Shown: one piece after another, positions 63,264 through 64,000 of the stretch
Numbering within the stretch: the stretch's first letter is position 1
How the letters are laid out: each line of letters opens with the position of its first letter
Assembly (NCBI RefSeq): GCF_023343835.1
Contig: NC_064447.1
Coordinates: 6,464,001-6,528,000 of the forward strand
Source: Lagopus muta
Lineage: Eukaryota; Chordata; Aves; Galliformes; Phasianidae
Direction of reading: 5' to 3'
DNA: 64,000 bases
Translations under genes and position numbers: made by a program
The notes under the pieces: model-generated
Seen by the model: only the letters and a program-made list of their open reading frames with translations
The model's database searches: none
Told to the model about the DNA's origin: nothing

Positions 63264-63385
63264 TACTTATTCCCCATGGGACAGGTAAGTAGCCTTATTT
63301 TACAGGTAAGTAACCAGAATCAGAGATAATACCTCACTTCCTGAAGGGCACTCTGCCAGCACCAGGACAATTTAGTACAGTACAT
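63264..63385 (+). repeat. Possible MIR-like SINE remnant
   Basis: TTATTCCCCATGGGACAGGT and, further on, TTATTTTACAGGTAAGTAAC...AGAATCAGAGATAAT...CTGAAGGGCACTCTGCCAGC follow the order of the MIR core and 3' region loosely. The match is weak and by eye only. Confidence 0.25.
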
Positions 63386-63517
63386 TAGACAGACTAGCAT
63401 CTGCCTCAGTTTCACCATAAAGAAAAATGTTCCAAAAACCTAATTATATTTGGTATAGGACATTCACAATGGAAAAGAAACAGATTTAATCAAACAAAAC
63501 AACAGTAAAATCATAGC

Positions 63518-63700
63518 TTGCAGGTGGCACAGTCTCCCCAGGGCAGCGGTCACAGCCCCAGGATGCTGGAGTTCCAAGAGTGTTTGGACACTTCAGACAT
63601 GGGGTTTGGTTTTGGGGGGTCCTGAGTGGAGGGAGGATCTGGATGCAACAATCCCTGTGGGTCCCTTCCAACTTAGGATGTTCTGTGATTCTTTGGCAAG
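63518..63700 (+). repeat. CR1 LINE, 3' fragment
   Basis: Blocks in CR1 order are GGGCAGCGGTCACAGCCCCA, GGAGTTCCAAGAGTGTTTGG, CACTTCAGACATGGGGTTTG, GGGGGGTCCTGAGTGGAG, GGATCTGGATGCAACAATCC, GTGGGTCCCTTCCAACTTAG and a final ATGTTCTGTGATTCTTT tail. It is in KDELR2 intron 2, antisense to the gene, and 5'-truncated. Confidence 0.92.
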
Positions 63701-64000
63701 ATACCACATCTAAGGAATCCCTACCCCAACTATAGGCTAATGATAATTGGTGCAGTCAGAGAAGGCACTAAGAAGTGCCAGTGAAGCCCAGCCCATCCCA
63801 GAAAGTTACTTAATGAGAACAGTATATTCTGTGGCACTCAAAGTTTCCAGAGACACCAAAATAAAAGAAATGCAGCCTACACTCAGAGGTACTATGAGAA
63901 ATGAACTGTGTGATACGTAATGCTACAAACCACAAAAACTGAAGTCTGCAAGTCAGGAAGAAAGGCAGTTAGTACCAACTTGCTTATACTCCCAGAGCAC

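Larger units (their letters stand above)
62567..64000 (-). other. KDELR2: KDELR2 intron 2 (part)
   Basis: This intron runs off the right edge. It contains a CR1 tail (63,518-63,700), a weak MIR-like patch (63,264-63,385) and a T12 run near 62,974. Introns 3 (61,439-62,407) and 4 (60,438-61,185) hold no recognisable repeat. Confidence 0.7.

Noticed and set aside
62600-64000. KDELR2 exon 2 at the right edge
   Set aside because: The expected minus-strand coding for Gly-Ile-Ser-Gly-Lys-Ser-Gln-Leu-Leu is absent, so it lies beyond the window.

Overview
This window is vertebrate nuclear DNA, almost certainly bird and most likely chicken or another galliform. Genes have small exons with GT-AG introns and sit behind CpG islands. 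The interspersed repeats are avian CR1 LINE tails and a Galluhop-type mariner relic. The gene order CYTH3 - SMIM10-like/FAM220A - RAC1 - DAGLB - KDELR2 matches human 7p22.1. It should correspond to chicken chromosome 14; that placement comes from memory, not from a search.

Layout. Positions 1-6533 hold the 5' end of CYTH3 on the minus strand: nine codons of exon 1, its CpG island, and part of the long first intron. Positions about 7,100-22,400 are AT-rich intergenic or long-UTR sequence, with weak hints of an unannotated plus-strand transcript at 7,368-10,800. Positions 22,413-25,240 hold a compact minus-strand locus. Exon 1 and the first 21 bases of exon 2 encode a 68-residue SMIM10-family membrane protein. 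The same exon 2 then carries a separate 269-codon ORF that I assign, with moderate confidence, to FAM220A. Positions 25,250-31,850 are intergenic. RAC1 (plus, 32,365-44,200 coding) is complete in six exons. It also has a 57-base cassette between exons 3 and 4 that matches the position, length, frame and both ends of the human RAC1b exon 3b. RAC1 and DAGLB are tail to tail, about 0.55 kb apart. DAGLB (minus, 47,303-58,286) is complete in 15 coding exons, 667 residues, with Ser-Asp-His catalytic residues visible. KDELR2 (minus) contributes its last three coding exons (residues 65-212) and its 3' UTR; exons 1-2 lie beyond the right edge.

The genes do not form one pathway. They are unrelated housekeeping or signalling genes held in an old syntenic block: an ARF exchange factor (CYTH3), a Rho-family GTPase (RAC1), a 2-AG-producing lipase (DAGLB) and an ER-retrieval receptor (KDELR2).

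The two observations most worth following are the bird RAC1b cassette exon, which keeps the 19-residue length while about 8 of 19 residues differ from human, and the apparent two-ORF transcript joining the SMIM10-like protein and the FAM220A-like ORF. All coordinates and splice sites were read by eye from the sequence. Family assignments rest on remembered human protein sequences, not on database searches.
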